In this document: in pieces, positions 14,245 to 26,445 of the stretch
How the letters are laid out: every line of letters starts with the position of its first letter
Numbering within the stretch: the stretch's first letter is position 1
Assembly: GCA_944548615.1 (NCBI GenBank)
Contig: OX155954.1
Location: 1,469,335 to 1,533,334, forward strand
Length of the DNA: 64,000 bases
Direction of reading: 5' to 3'
DNA from: Micropterix aruncella
Taxonomy: Eukaryota > Arthropoda > Insecta > Lepidoptera > Micropterigidae
Notes under the pieces: generated by a model
Database searches by the model: none
The model's input: the letters and a program-made list of their open reading frames with translations, nothing else
Told to the model about the DNA's origin: nothing
Position numbers and translations under genes: made by a program

Positions 14245-14302
14245 AATCGAAGACTATCGCGGTTGTTTGACATTATAAATAGGATAGAAAACGAATTTAT
14301 AA
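14245..14302 (-). repeat. Repeat family RD fragment
   Basis: ATCGAAGACTATCGCGGTTG and AATAGGATAGAAAACGAATT identify the minus-strand RD tail. Confidence 0.6.
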
Positions 14303-15749
14303 ATAATGATTTCACTAAAAACAATAATAAATAATTCAAATTCTTAGAAATTGAGATAGCTGGATTTTCCTAGTCTTCTTGCTTTCATCGTAGAATTGAT
14401 TCAGAATATCATTTTAGAGAATCTAATCCAGCGAAAAATTCAACACTCCGAAAATAATGTTGTATTATTTATATACAATTCAAAAATGGAGTTTCACATA
14501 TTTTAATTGGATAATCGTTTGCAACTGAGAAGAATGATTTGTTTGATGCCATCTGATTATTTAGACAAACGTAGGAAAATCGGGAATCGGCTTTGGGCTT
14601 TGAAGAGAGTCTTTAACCTACTCAAAACAATCTGAACGAGCTACGGTATTTATTATTTTTTTGTAGACTGTAATTTCTAGACGATCAACCACGAGAAGGT
14701 TGAAGTGACATCTTCACATAATCCAGCCCATCATCGCGAAATCAATATACATACATACCATGCGGGCCCTGACCGTGAGACAAACGAAAATTGTCATTGA
14801 CACATTGTTTTTTAATTTAACATTTCACACACATTTATAATAGTAGGTTATAAAGTTTAAAATCTACCTTACTGTAGTGATACCCGTACTAAGATAGACT
14901 TTCAAGTGTTAAGTTAATGTAAAATTGTCATATATGGTTTTCCTATAATTTATTAAAATAATAAATTAAAAAAATATATATACTTAACATGTTTTTAATA
15001 ATATAATACATAAATATATAAGTAACCGTTTTCTCCGTTTCTGTCCTTTCTAGCTCAATTAATTAACCATTCGGTCATAATTTTCGTTCCTCGTGTGGTT
15101 ACAACATTACTTTTAATTCCGCATTGATGCTATTGTGTAGTCGGACAGCTAGAAACGAAAAGTGTCGTTGGGCGAATTTAGTTTACTTTTTGGGGGATAA
15201 TATCATGTTGCATGGCTGTAACTGCGCGATTTGTGATAATGCGAGCTTTAATCATACGCAGCTCTGTGCTGGATTAGGACTCTGATTGGGACTTAAAAAT
15301 AATAAAGACGTTGGATTTCACATGCTAGTAATAAATAAATATTTTAGGTACATACTTGCGTATACGTTATTTATCGACCCCTCTGCAAATAAAAAAATAT
15401 TTATTTATTTATTTATTTATAACGTACAAGAAAAAAAAATATACAAGGACATGCATACTGTTGTACATGAGGAATAATTAAGAACAAACATTATTATAGC
15501 GAAAACCATAGCTCTATGCATATAAATATGCTAGCATATCCGAATGAGGCGAAATCGCACAACCAACTACACCTAGAAGGTCTGTCTCTGGCTGTGCTGT
15601 GTTTATAACAACTGCATTTTCGTAACTCGCGAACTGACGAAGGTGATCAATTTTCAAATATTTCTAAATCTAACAAATGTGTTGTTTACACAAATTAAAG
15701 TAAAATTTAAAGTAGGAAAAAATATGTATGCAATTAAGGACTAAAATGC
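14303..15749. other. Unassigned AT-rich sequence
   Basis: No gene recognised. A (TTTA)n run lies at 15398-15420. Confidence 0.45.
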
Positions 15750-15905
15750 ACTTACAGAATATCTAGAAGGTAGTCTACTTGACCTGCAAATAAAAATGCA
15801 AATAAAAATAATATTACAGAATATCTAGAAGGTAGTCTAATCGATCTGCAAATAAAAATAACATTACAGAATATCTAGAAAGTAGTCTAATCGACCTGCT
15901 AACTA
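15750..15905 (+). repeat. Tandem repeat, ~50-bp unit, 3 copies
   Basis: ACAGAATATCTAGAA starts at 15754, 15816 and 15866, each time followed by AGTAGTCTA and a CCTGC- or TCTGC-type block. Spacing is 62 then 50 bp. The longer unit carries a 12-bp duplication of AATAAAAATGCA-type sequence. Confidence 0.9.
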
Positions 15906-16984
15906 CTTTTATTAGTGTATTTGACGAAAAAAAGTCAGATTCGAACAACATTAATAGTATAAGTCCGCTGGACCATAATAATTCGACTACTTAACAAATG
16001 TATCTCAATTGTAAGCTCTAAAATAATTAAATGGAAAAAATACCCATTCTGAAACAAGAGACCGTTAAAAATCATGTTTTTAAAGGGATTATTTTAAAGG
16101 AAAATTTAAAAATAGGTCACGAACATGGAACAACGATTTGTAAGCGCGTGGCCTATTTGTTTGGTTTCTTCGAGGCCACGACTTATCAGCGGGAGAAACA
16201 TCGCGATAAATTTAAATAAGACTGAATTTACCGTGATGAGAAGGCATGAATATGAAGTTATGGAAATTGTCAACGTACGCAAAATTTCCAAAAAAATACA
16301 TGGAACCAGGGTTACCAGATTGGTAAAAAATCGTATAGTGTTGTCTGAAATTAAAACGGTTCCGTTTATCATTTTTCCAAGGACAACAGCCTATATTTTT
16401 AATATTGTTATTTTTAAACCTCGCTTACTTTATTTTTTTTATTTTCTTTTATTCAGGAAAATAACAGTGTTTAAAAGTAAGTAGCCAAACAAGATAGATA
16501 TACAAATTACACCAGAGACAATTTTCCACTAAATGATAACATCAAGATTATCTAAATGATAAGAGAAAGAAAAAAACGAGAAAAGAAAGAGGATTGGAAG
16601 GGAGGGACCAGGGAGGGAAGGAGGAACATAGTAACAAATAAATACATTATGTTGATGGGTGTCCATGTATTTAACAAATTTACCAGTACGATAATTGAAG
16701 TTGAGACAGGTACATTGGAATGAATAAGTACAAGTGCAAACAGTAGATAATAAGTAATATATTTTAAATAATTATTAAATTTTGAATATTGAATACAGAA
16801 CGCTTTCAGATTATTTTCTAATATGCAGTAATTTTTTACAAAAAATACAATTACATATAATCATTCAATGAAGGATGCAGACTAATTTGAAGCGAAATCT
16901 TTTTTATTTTATTCCGTCGCATTTCCATTAGATAAGTGTAGGCGGATAAGCGCACTGCGGTATGTTTAGCATCTTACTTATTAT
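15906..16984. other. Unassigned sequence
   Basis: Overlapping open frames lie between 16031 and 16484 on both strands (62, 119 and 88 codons). None has a recognisable motif and they overlap one another, so they are not called as genes. A purine-rich run is at 16560-16630. Confidence 0.4.
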
Positions 16985-17060
16985 ATATAAACGTATATAA
17001 ACGTCGGGTGCTACAAATTTCACGCGGTAAATTCGTTTCTATCCTATTTATAATAAGAAT
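16985..17060 (+). repeat. Repeat family RD fragment
   Basis: CGTCGGGTGCTACAAATTTC followed by ACGCGGTAAATTCG and CCTATTTATAA, the RD tail. Confidence 0.65.
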
Positions 17061-17085
17061 ATCATTTCTCTAGTAAGTACCAGCC

Positions 17086-17130
17086 CGTCTAGAGCGTCTA
17101 CGTCTAGAGCGTCTACGTTCAGAGCGTCGG
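17086..17130 (+). repeat. Short tandem repeat of GTCTAGAGCGTCTAC
   Basis: Two good copies and one degenerate copy of a 15-16-bp unit, directly followed by CGTCGGGTG, a word that also opens the RD tail at 16985. Confidence 0.75.
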
Positions 17131-17429
17131 GTGTGAATCACTCCTTGGAGTCATGAGTAAAATACTCCTCTCAGGTAGTGTTAAATAAAGTCATGGCAAG
17201 AAAATTACATTTTTTTATTTATTTTGGAGTCTCGAAATGTTATCAAGGTTCCTAACTTTTAACCGAAGTCACTAACTTTTTTTTTCGAAAATCACAATAT
17301 TATCCAGATTGCGGGTAGAAAAATACAGATTATTACATTAAAATTGTAGTTTTGCCCCGCGCTCTGTATGCATATACCAAAATAAGTCCGTTTCTTAAAC
17401 TACTGTCCAAAAAAGGAGAGTTAAGTGTT

Positions 17430-17600
17430 CTGGATTCATATATGTACGTTTTACGTTTCTTTATTCCACCATAACTTCTAAACGCTTGAACCGATTTAGA
17501 AGTGTGTCGTATTGTTAGAATCGTTTTGTCCTCTCGAGTGTCTTCCGTAAAACCCAATTTAGAAAATCCGTGAAACCCAATTTTCAACATGGTAATTTAT
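17430..17600 (+). repeat. Repeat family RG copy
   Basis: TTATTCCACCATAACTTCTA, then CCGATTTAGAAGTGTG, recur in reverse orientation at 50075-50165. This resembles the ACCGATTTxGA block common in insect non-autonomous elements, but I cannot place its ends. Confidence 0.5.
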
Positions 17601-17925
17601 TAATTTTGCCTGGGAATTAAACTATATAAATATAGTCATAACCGGATAAAATGTGAATCGCTTTATCAGATTAAACGTCCCTTTACAACGAATCTGCCTG
17701 GTCAGCATGAGCAAGAAGTTTGCGCAGCTTTGCTTAGCTTCTATATCATTAAGTAAAAATATGTAAAATATTTGCTATGCAATTATCGTCAACATTATAA
17801 TGATACAATGGTATTGGTATAACCTATAACTGGATTAATGCGAAAGAATATCAGAATTCTTAAAAAAGCATGTGTTATTTAATTCGCAGTATAAAAGCTA
17901 TGACATTGAGGGGTGTCAATTTACA

Positions 17926-18170
17926 ACGGGCGAAACCATCAATTCAAAGGAGTAATAACGACATCGAGCCATTCTGTCTCCCGTGGAATGAAAGTAAAGG
18001 ACTGAGTGGACAGCATAATCCACAGTCAAACTACGCCTATAGCCAGTAAGACTCCAACGCCTTACCGCGAGACACTAGGAAGTGCACCCAGCGCCAGATT
18101 TGGTCGGATTTCTCTGTCCTCCAGTCTGGTCACAGCTGCATGGAACCGTTAAGAACGTTACGACAGGTGC
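17926..18170 (-). repeat. RA repeat, 3' part
   Basis: Minus-strand RA blocks include the ACAACGGGCG end, a segment with CTGTCTCCCGTGG, CGCCTTACCGCGAGA and CAGATTTGGTCGGATTTCTC. The copy is truncated and divergent. Confidence 0.65.
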
Positions 18171-18309
18171 GCTTTCCATCACACCCTCATCACGATCTTC
18201 ATTCCAACCAACAAACCTTCGTAAGGCACTTGTGTCATCGAACCCTCGCTGAATATACCTCATATTCTGACGGCTTGGCAAGGTTCGAAATGCTGAGTCT
18301 TCAGCAGCG

Positions 18310-18830
18310 ACGTATATGACGTTCTTCCACAATATACTTTCGCATCATATCGACAGCCCACAAATTCTAAGCAGAACAGCCTTAAATGTCCCATCGCGCC
18401 GAACTCGTCACCCAAGGGTATTCAATGTACCCAGACTCCATACAAATCAAGCAAGGAATTCAACTCTGCATCGAATTATGGAAGCCTACGATGAATCGTT
18501 TCAGGAACTAGACATATTCTCAATGAGCAAACACGAGTTTATCAGAGCGGTAATATACCAGACCATTAAAGCTTGAACAGATACATACCTGTGCAGAATC
18601 ACACACTCTCATATATACACAACTATGGCACATACACGTAGATGTACTTACACACACCCATTAAACACACATCACAATGACACATATAAACACACACATC
18701 CTACTCTATCATAATTGGCTCTCTGCTATGTTACTCCGGCATTGTTAAATTATAATTAGCTGTTGGTTTTCCTGAAAAAAAAAAAAAAATAAAAAAAAAA
18801 AATAATAAATAAATAAATACACACTCACAA
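18310..18830 (+). pseudogene. LINE ORF2 C-terminus with poly(A)-like tail
   Basis: An 86-codon open frame (18316-18576) contains VPSRRTRHPRVFNVPRLHTN, which resembles the extreme C-terminus of insect LINE ORF2 proteins (the RRTRH ... VP block after the RT domain). A similar stretch, VPSRLTR ... LPQVSTNYAQN, occurs at 52916-53172, so two members of one family are present. The stop is followed by a CA-rich 3' UTR and a long A-rich tail (18772-18830). No RT or endonuclease is present, so this is a 5'-truncated dead copy. Confidence 0.62.
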
Positions 18831-20159
18831 ATCGAGAGAACATGATTATATAACATAATATATAAATATTATTACACAACATCACGCACATAAACTGTAT
18901 ATTATCAGGAGACTATTTTCGCCGTAATATTGTTATTATTATTTATTAACTTGAGACCCGAGCGCTGTTTTTCTCTTTTGTTAGAATAAAATAAATTAAA
19001 AAAAAAATAAAAAAATCATCGAATCGAATACGAGTTATCACCGACTTCTGGGAGACCAACCGTCAGCAGAAGGTAGCAGCTGAGCAACTGTGACTACACC
19101 TCTCTGTGAATGGAGACACTCGCGTGCCTATCAAAAAATCTATTTCAGCTTTGCAGCATTTTTTATTTGCGAAATCAAATATCTGCATTTGCGTGCATTT
19201 ACGTACGACCTCTCTACAGAAGCAGATATAATTCAAAAGAATCAAAGAGCAGACACAATCACACAAACCATAAAACAGACACAGGTAAAAAACAGCGACA
19301 GAACAATGCTTTACGTTTGTCGGCATTTATGCATCTTTTAACAAGGCCGCAATTACCGTTCTGTGGTCGTTATCAGCAGGCCATAGTATGGCCGTATTTA
19401 GAATCTGTAGACCCATAACAACTTGTATATTTAACAACTGAATGACTCGATGTCGCTGTAACTCCCTGGGGTGGCAGGTTCGCTCTTAGTAAATGGCATC
19501 CCTTGTATTTACCTCAGTATATTATCACTTCCCTCATATAAATGACGGAAAATATAACGACACGCCGAAAAGATCAAAAAAATATAAATCATTTCAAATG
19601 ACAAATTGAAAGTTACTGTAGGAATTCGCAGTTTCAAATTTTAGGCATTCAAACAAGGGTGACTCATATTATTGGTACGTCACTGAATTTGTCGGTCCTT
19701 ACGTGTAGATAATAATACTTAATTTTCAGTGTTATCTTATCTTAGACCTTGTTATCAATGCTAAAATAAAATGTTAAAGGTGGTTGCACGATATACCCAG
19801 TATATTGTCTCGAAAATATACTAAGTTTACTCGATATACTTAGTATGATGTCGCTATATATATTTTCTCGAAAAGCATCGTTTTTTCGATTTCGTAAGTA
19901 TACACTTGTTACCTTTGCCCTTATCTACTTCACTCCTGTGTGCTTCTGCCATAGACGACATAATAGTATATTTGCGATATAATAATAATAATAAACGCTT
20001 TTTTCATAAGATTTATTATTTATTTCAAGAAATACAAAGTTCTTTCTATGGCATAAGCGTATATAGTATTCTCAGTTGTTTAGTGTATGCTAAAAACAAC
20101 GTCGGATCTAGACACTCGACGCGAAGACAGCGTAGCGCTCCCCAAAATATAGCTCATTT
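18831..20159. other. Unassigned sequence
   Basis: Overlapping open frames on both strands (19063-19418, 60-100 codons) show no motif. A second A-rich tail lies at 18985-19015. Small palindromes of ATACTAAGT type occur at 19820-19850. Confidence 0.4.
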
Positions 20160-20290
20160 GTGTATTCGGCTTTTAAACTCTTTAACCGCCCTACCTATAA
20201 GAACGTACGTGATACGGCCGCCATATTATCGCCCAAACGCAACAAGCCGTATCTCGTACGTTCAAGTACAAAAAATCAGAAAAAAACCCG
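20160..20290 (+). repeat. Short repeat shared with 6440-6500
   Basis: TTAACCGCCCTACCTATA and ACGTACGTGATACG match the reverse complement of 6460-6500, inside an RB element. The two loci also share an encoded NRPTY-NVRDT-AIL stretch, explained by DNA similarity. Confidence 0.5.
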
Positions 20291-20576
20291 AGCTCCACAA
20301 AGCGTACGTGATACATCAAATTATTCCTTCGATTCGAAATCCAAAAAATGGACATATATAGGTGTATACGAGCTTCCAGCTTATTATCTCTCATTTTGAG
20401 ATTGACCTCTTTGTTTTTTGCTTAAGTTACTACACTAACACTCCGGCAGCGATGTTGTAATGACATATAAGGTGTGTAATGATGATCTTGTATATTACAT
20501 GTCATCACAGAGCATTATAAGTATAATTGAATAATGTATGTTACACATATGAATAATATGTTGACTTTTTTCAATA

Positions 20577-20830
20577 ATAATAATAATAATAATAATAACC
20601 AATGAAAGTATTTATTTCCAATACAACCATAACAATTGTGTAGGAATGACATAAATAATCTTAGACTAGTTACTTAATTTAGCTACAGATAATATAAAAT
20701 ATATAACTTTAAACTTACCAATTTACAAAAACAAAGAATATATCATAACAGTTTACAACAAAACAATTGACAGTAAATAATATGCATTAGATTGAATGGG
20801 TAGATACGATGCTATGTATTTTCACAACGT
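20577..20830 (-). mobile_element. Probable LINE 3' end with (ATT)n tail
   Basis: (AATA)n/(AAT)n at 20577-20598 followed by sequence rich in TTTACAA words resembles the reverse-oriented 3' UTR layout of the LINE copy at 59427-60222. No coding part survives, so the assignment is tentative. Confidence 0.4.
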
Positions 20831-20839
20831 TATGACTTT

Positions 20840-21060
20840 TGCGGACAATACAATCCCACAGTCAAGCTATGTTAACAGCTCGTAAGAGTTCAACACCTTA
20901 CCGTGAGGCACTAGAAGGGGGAACCAGCGGGAAAACCTCGCTCCCTTACTACCAGATTTGGATGGATTTCTTCATCCTCTAGTCTGGTTACAGATTCGAG
21001 GTCGCTTGCGCGGCCTCTACCTGATATTAGTGGTAATTGGGAATAAATCGAAAGCGGAAT
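20840..21060 (-). repeat. RA repeat, 3' part
   Basis: Minus-strand RA blocks: CACCTTACCGTGAGGCACTA, CCAGATTTGGATGGATTTCT, CTAGTCTGGTTACAG and GAGGTCGCTTGCGCGG. The order matches 47490-48175 read in reverse. Confidence 0.7.
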
Positions 21061-22320
21061 AAACCGAACGTCGTTGACGAACGACCCACTGCGTGTGGGG
21101 AACGGTGGTAGTCCGCGAAACATACATAAAACCAGAAGAAACTCCGACATTCTACCCGACACCACACCTTGGATGCCATACTTGAGAGCCAATACTCAGA
21201 TGAGAACGGATACAGGCATAGTAAAGCGTTTTGATAGATATTTCAATACTGGTGCAGTTATTAAAGCTTTCGTAAGTAACGAAATAGTTTGGAGCCATTA
21301 CATTTATTAAGATTGGCTCTCGTATTACACGTATAATTTCTAACAGGACCCAAAGGCACGGCACGTTTATCGCCGGGTAACCGGTCTCAGTTACCGCTAC
21401 CCGGGACCGAACGTTTGCCCTCGTAAAAACGACGCGCATAATTAACCGACGGTAAACGTTTTACATAACGGAAGACCGGTTTTTACTGTCTGATCGCGCG
21501 GCCTTCGCACACACAATGAAGATCTCCGCACACCACACATTCCGACCCGATTGACAGGTCAAATTTCTATGGACCTTTACTCCATCATAGAAATGCGGTG
21601 ACGCCAAGCAAGGGGGATCTCAAGGCCGCAAGGTTCCATCACGAAGAATCGGAGAAGAAGAACCTTACATAACATAAGATCTGTTGGAGTCACTTCGTCC
21701 AACATATCCACAACAAAAGAAGTAATTTCTATAGAATCGAAACGGCAAATACGCTCAAATATACACGAGTCAACTGCAATTGAATTTCAACTAAATTCGG
21801 CATTTTATGCACAGTCAACCGATGACTCATGCCATTTCTTCTGATCGATACGAATTGACACAGTTATTCTCCCCTACCGGTGGATATTGCATCATTACAT
21901 ACCATATAAAAAGCAGTACATTCGACACATATCTTATCATTCCCCCAGCGGACAGTTACCGCGGCTACACATCATCATCATTCTCTCAGCGGCCGTCGCC
22001 CGCTCTAAGTACGCGCTCATACATCGATCAGTCATATATTATCCGCGATCTTCAAACTTCACGTATCGGCTACACAACCACGACATCATCTCGAGCCCAC
22101 ACTACTTACACACCGGCGAAATATCAAACAAGGCGTTACAAACTGGCAACCGATCACATACCTTCTGAATAAATACTTCAACTTCAACTACAACGACTTT
22201 CAATACGGAGAAAACTTATTGATGAGAACCACCCTTCGCTCACGAATAATTGGAGTCAAGTGAAGGGTGGCCACTCTCACAGATCCAATTAAATAATTAA
22301 TAAAGATTTTGGCAGTTATC
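21061..22320. other. Unassigned; possible solo LTR near 21681-22200
   Basis: 21681 begins TGTTGGAGTCAC. A TATA-like ATATAAAAAGC lies near 21904 and an AATAAA signal near 22169, spacing like an LTR. No matching terminus, target duplication, primer site or pol gene was found. Two overlapping open frames (121 and 93 codons) are serine/threonine/tyrosine-rich without motifs. A 12-bp hairpin (CCACCCTTC ... GAAGGGTGG) lies at about 22229-22270. The rest is unassigned. Confidence 0.3.
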
Positions 22321-22617
22321 AATATGTTTTATAATTTATATGCAATATTAATATCAATTTAACACTATGATATATACATATCTTGGTTCTGACTTTCTAT
22401 ATTCCTATGATCACCGACTTACAGGTTAAACGGCTTCACCGATTGACTTTAAATTTGCAACAAAGATTCCTGACGGGTCAAGTAAGCGGTGTGATAAATA
22501 AATTTCAGTCTCAGCTTAGGAGTATTAGTCCCTCCTAATAAGATCAAAGGGCCACGCGAAGGGGGGTCCACGTCCGTTGCTCTGGGCATCAGCATTTAAA
22601 TTGGGAAGCGCTTTCTT

Positions 22618-23095
22618 TTATTAACACGCTTTTATTAGGTCGACCTGTATGTAACTATGTAATGGAATCTAAGGTAACTAATTTAACCATCTTTCAAGGA
22701 TCGTAGCGTCATGAAAATTGGCAGCTGTATGCAGTTCTGATGACAATACAATAATATGGTACTGCCGAACTGATCTGATGATGAAGTCGGAAGATATGAA
22801 CTGGAACTTCATGATGAAACATCGTATCATAGCTGTGTTTGGACTTATTAGAAAAGTCTTGGAATGAACTTTGACCACGATTAGGTTTCAAGGTCTGATG
22901 ATGAAGCCGGAAGATAGGCACTGGCATTCCATGATGGAATATCGTATCATAGCCGTGTTTGGACTTGTTAGAAAGGTCTTGTAATGAACTTTGACCACGA
23001 TTAAGTTTCAAGGTCTGATGATGAAGCCGGATTTTTTTGTTTTTACGTGCCTTTATAAAAGCGTGTTTTTAGCGGTTTTTTTTAAACTACTAATT
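22618..23095 (-). mobile_element. RC element copy 2 with 120-bp tandem units
   Basis: Bounded by TTAACACGCTTTTATTAG on the left and AAAGCGTGTTTTTAGCGG on the right. Inside, TGATGATGAAG starts at 22776, 22896 and 23016, an exact 120-bp period with two full units and a partial one. Copy 1 (6590-6966) has one fewer unit. No protein is encoded beyond unit-length frames produced by the repeat. Confidence 0.72.
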
Positions 23096-23797
23096 TATTT
23101 ATTTTGTTTTTCAATTAAATCAGTATTTAAAGCGGAATGGACACATTAGCTATTAACTATTTCCGTCTTTAAAGCATTTATAACATGGAAAAATCATATA
23201 TACAAAGGATTTTCAGTTCAAACAAAAGTACAAACGATAAACGAATACCAACACTATTATATTGATATGTGCCCTGCGGGCACATGCTAAACCGTGTATA
23301 ATAATAATAATTAAAATTATTATTGTAGCCTAAATTGCAAATTCTAATCAGAAAAAGGTCTGCCTTAAAACAAGCGATTTACCTTAGATAGCCTACACCA
23401 TAAATAATTTTAAATCTCTATTTTTATTATGGAATACATTGAAATTCAATTAAATGCATTGATATTCTCGATTAAAACTATTCACAAGTCATACAATAAC
23501 CGACCGATCCTCATAAATATAAAATCCAAACGCCTCCCAGCTGTCTGCTATTATTAGAGGTGTCTGTTTGTAGTCGCAGCAAACACAGGGACGAGGAGAC
23601 TTCTGATTCTGCGTTGATTCTATGCTAGCGTAATGATCTAATTTTACGAGTTTCATTCTATTTTACGCTGCACCAGATTCGGAAGATTAATCGCCGAGAC
23701 TTAAAACGAAATACATTGATACATGTACATTATTACAGAGCGTGAGGGAGCAGCTGTCACTAAGAAAACAGACCATCGCTGTTTATTTTATATTACA
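23096..23797. other. Unassigned sequence
   Basis: No recognisable gene or repeat edge. A short (AATAAT) run is at 23300-23325. Confidence 0.45.
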
Positions 23798-23799
23798 TA

Positions 23800-24131
23800 C
23801 AGGCTGAGTTTTTAACTAGCAACATCCTTCTAGTAGGTGAATTAGTGCGACGAACTAAGCAACTTTTGATAAAAAATTTTAGAAATTGAAAATTTGAAAA
23901 CATTTTTTTTTTAAATAGTAAATAGTATCGCCAATATTGTTAATTAGCGACATCTTACCTACCGCTAGATGGCGCAGCGCGCTCAAAGCTTCTTAAACTT
24001 TTCAAAAATTTGCCAAAAAAAAAAACAAAACATTTTTAAAAATATTTTCCAAAAATTTATATCAAAAGTTGCTTACTTCGTCGTACTGATTCACCAATCA
24101 TAAGGATGTCACTAATTAAAAACTCACCCTG
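23800..24131. mobile_element. 332-bp MITE, TA duplications, ~80-bp TIRs
   Basis: Left end CAGGCTGAGTTTTTAACTAG and right end (reverse complement) CAGGGTGAGTTTTTAATTAG. The match continues for about 80 bp (GGTGAAT, ACGACGAA, AAGCAACTTTTGATA) with scattered mismatches. TA flanks both sides (23798-23799 and 24132-24133), the target duplication of Tc1/mariner-type elements. No coding capacity. The sequence shows TIRs and TA; the superfamily is inferred. Confidence 0.85.
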
Positions 24132-24135
24132 TATA

Positions 24136-24675
24136 GTATTATATATAGCAATTTATTAGGCCATCTATAATAACACTGATAATGAATGGTTACTTATAAA
24201 AGACTGATTGATTATAATACCCCAATAATGTAACCAATGATAACAATAGTAATATTCAATTATTAGTGTAATCTATCGCATTTTTATTTTGGCTGATTGC
24301 ATTACAGAAATAATACGAATAGATATAATGTCATATAGCGTCGTAGAATGCCATCAGAACGTTAAAGTGCGTAATTATTAATAAGAAGCCTGTATCGTTA
24401 TGTAAATAATATTAAAATAATTAATATAATCAATGATCTAAAAATTAGTTTGTAATTATATTATTATATATTATTTCGATATAGGATACCATATGGGCGC
24501 GTTTAGAGCACCATCTAAAATACTGTTATGCCACGAACGCCGCCATATTGAACATAAGAGCAGAATAATCAATCTTTCAAACTACGAGTGCCATCTAAAC
24601 GCTGCGTTTCGTAGTAAAAAATCTAACTGCCAAAACGTAGTAGGGCAATGAGCAATCTAATACACTCTATAGTCG
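24136..24675 (+). mobile_element. RB element copy 4, left end missing
   Basis: Starts inside RB at AGCAATTTATTAGGCCATCT and runs to the right terminus AGCAATCTAATACACTCTAT. The left terminal ~100 bp are missing where the 332-bp MITE abuts. Confidence 0.65.
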
Positions 24676-24728
24676 ATAGTTTTGAGTAAGAAATAGACTC
24701 AGTAACATGATTAGGAGGAAGCGATCAG

Positions 24729-24965
24729 TTTGACCCAGCAATCCTCTCGTATGCAGATGACGTCATCATAATAACGAACAGAAAACATGAATTGATGATT
24801 ATGGCGAATACATCAATAGGACTAAGGATTATTGCAAATAAAAAGAAAGTCTTCATCCGTGACCTTTTTAAGCAGAACATAACACACACAACTCCAAGTA
24901 AGAATCGGTGGAGTACTGCAGTCAGTCGAGTAGATTAAGTACTTAGGCACATGTATACTAGTAAA
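24729..24965 (+). pseudogene. Reverse-transcriptase relic with YADD box
   Basis: Translation from 24729 gives FDPAILSYADDVIIITNRKH. The YADD box is the RT catalytic centre, followed by an RKHEL helix as in LINE-type enzymes. About 70 codons on, the frame is lost at a stop; a shifted frame then reads IKYLGT, matching the KYLG motif that follows the palm in LINE RTs. So at least one frameshift has occurred. No further domains are present. Confidence 0.72.
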
Positions 24966-24989
24966 TTCAGCCTTAATATCCTAGTCTTC

Positions 24990-25605
24990 AAATTAACGTT
25001 TAATGGTTTTTTGATAAGATGTTAAGATTTGTTATTTTAACAGGTGAACATACCTACAACAAGAACAAAATAACATTGTACGCGATAATTGGCAAAATCA
25101 GTCATATTTAGGAATTTTTTAACACTTTTTATTTTGAAATGTTTGAATGTAGTTCAGTTAGCCAAAGATAACCATTTAGTTTGAAATGTAGTTTAAAAGT
25201 TTTGAAAAAGTAAATAGGCCTCAAACTTAGCTCTTTCTCTTAATATGTACTTGGAGTTGATTTCCTCGCACTAATATATTGTCAAATTATTAGATATCAC
25301 AAAATTTGTCTTTAGTATACGCTGGTACTTATTTCAAAAACTCTTATAGTTTCTTAATCTAGGTGTCACTATTGTAACGTAAAATTTCTCATTTCTTGAC
25401 AATGAATAAACCTTACTTTTCTTCTTCAAAAATCACTCAAAATAAATAGTACTTAAATATTATAAAATAAAAGTATTGACTGACAGAAAGAAAAACAATA
25501 TGGAGAAATCTATTTTTCATAATATTCTAAATTTCTGAAATTATTCCTAAATACCGGCTTTATTTCTAAGAACGTTTTAGTTTAGGTATATAGGCGAGGC
25601 GTTTA
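24990..25605 (-). repeat. Repeat family RE copy 1
   Basis: The reverse complement shares GAAATCAACTCCAAG-type sequence, AGAGCTAAGTTTGAGGCC and AACGTTTTAGT with 55971-56490 and 58952-59426, in the same order. More divergent than those two; its hairpin is not conserved. Confidence 0.55.
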
Positions 25606-25614
25606 AGTGGACAG

Positions 25615-25848
25615 GATTTTATCATACGACAATCTCTTATGACCAACCCTACTATGAAGTGTATATATGTATGATATATGTGCGTGTAACGTGTGTGTAG
25701 GTGTGTGTCGTGTTATTGTATTCGATCAACAGAATTGAAGAAATTTCCCTTAATTTTATCCCAACATCAAATGGTGACCCAGCTGGAAATTAAACGCGGA
25801 ACCTTACCCTATCAGGCGATTTAAGTCACTATGCCACCGGGCCGAAGT
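25615..25848 (-). mobile_element. tRNA-derived SINE copy 1
   Basis: On the minus strand the head reads GGTGGCATAGTGACTTAAAT, a Pol III box A region. A degenerate box B follows about 40 nt on. The body has TTGGGATAAAATTAA and CTTCATAGTAGGGTTG. The same head and body occur at 31345-31605, where box B is better preserved. Length is about 230 bp. Confidence 0.75.
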
Positions 25849-26174
25849 GCATCTACCGTTAAAATGCTCTACCTCTTGAGTCCACGTCGAAATGAGCATT
25901 GATTATTTATTTTATTTTGGTAGCCAAAACAAAAGCTGCTCCTGGGCGCTAACTACTCGAAGCCTAGCCAGCCATATTGTTATACAAATTGACCCGATTA
26001 AGCAACTCAATATTTTTTATAAGCTTTATAAATATTACACTTTATTCCCCTAATGACTTCACGCCATGTAGCCCTAACTACACTTTAATAGAGGTCTAAT
26101 AATCCAAGGCATTTACGAGAAAGTGTTTGCGTTAAAGTCCCCAGTCGGGGGACTTAATGAACATCAAATAAATA

Positions 26175-26445
26175 CGTCGCGTCGACGGACGAAGGCCCAA
26201 CAACAGGCAAAAGGCAGTCCCGTGAGGCATGAGGGTGATATAAACATTAATACAATTTATTCGGCCATTATATATGGATAGGTAGAGAAAACACCAAGGT
26301 GCGAGGCGATGTAAAGAAATATTTATAAATGCTGCAATATATTCTATGTAGTGAGAAATCCATGGACGAAATTCGGTATTATACAAATGCTCAAACAGGC
26401 TTTTCCTGTGAGGATCATAATAATCGCTAGGGAGATATAACATGT
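26175..26445 (+). repeat. Repeat family RF copy
   Basis: Shares AGGCAAAAGGCA, CCCGTGAGGC, GAGGGTGATAT, ATGGACGAAATTCGG and AGGCTTTTCCTG with 7340-7560. The ORFs on the minus strand here have no motif. Confidence 0.5.

Noticed and set aside
15750..15905. CRISPR array
   Set aside because: Three near-identical units without distinct spacers in a eukaryotic context; an ordinary tandem repeat.
16125..16484. 119-codon plus-strand open frame
   Set aside because: Overlaps two other open frames; composition and lack of motif suggest chance.
21807..22172. 121-codon plus-strand open frame
   Set aside because: S/T/Y-rich with an overlapping 93-codon frame in another phase; looks like low-complexity or LTR-like noncoding DNA.
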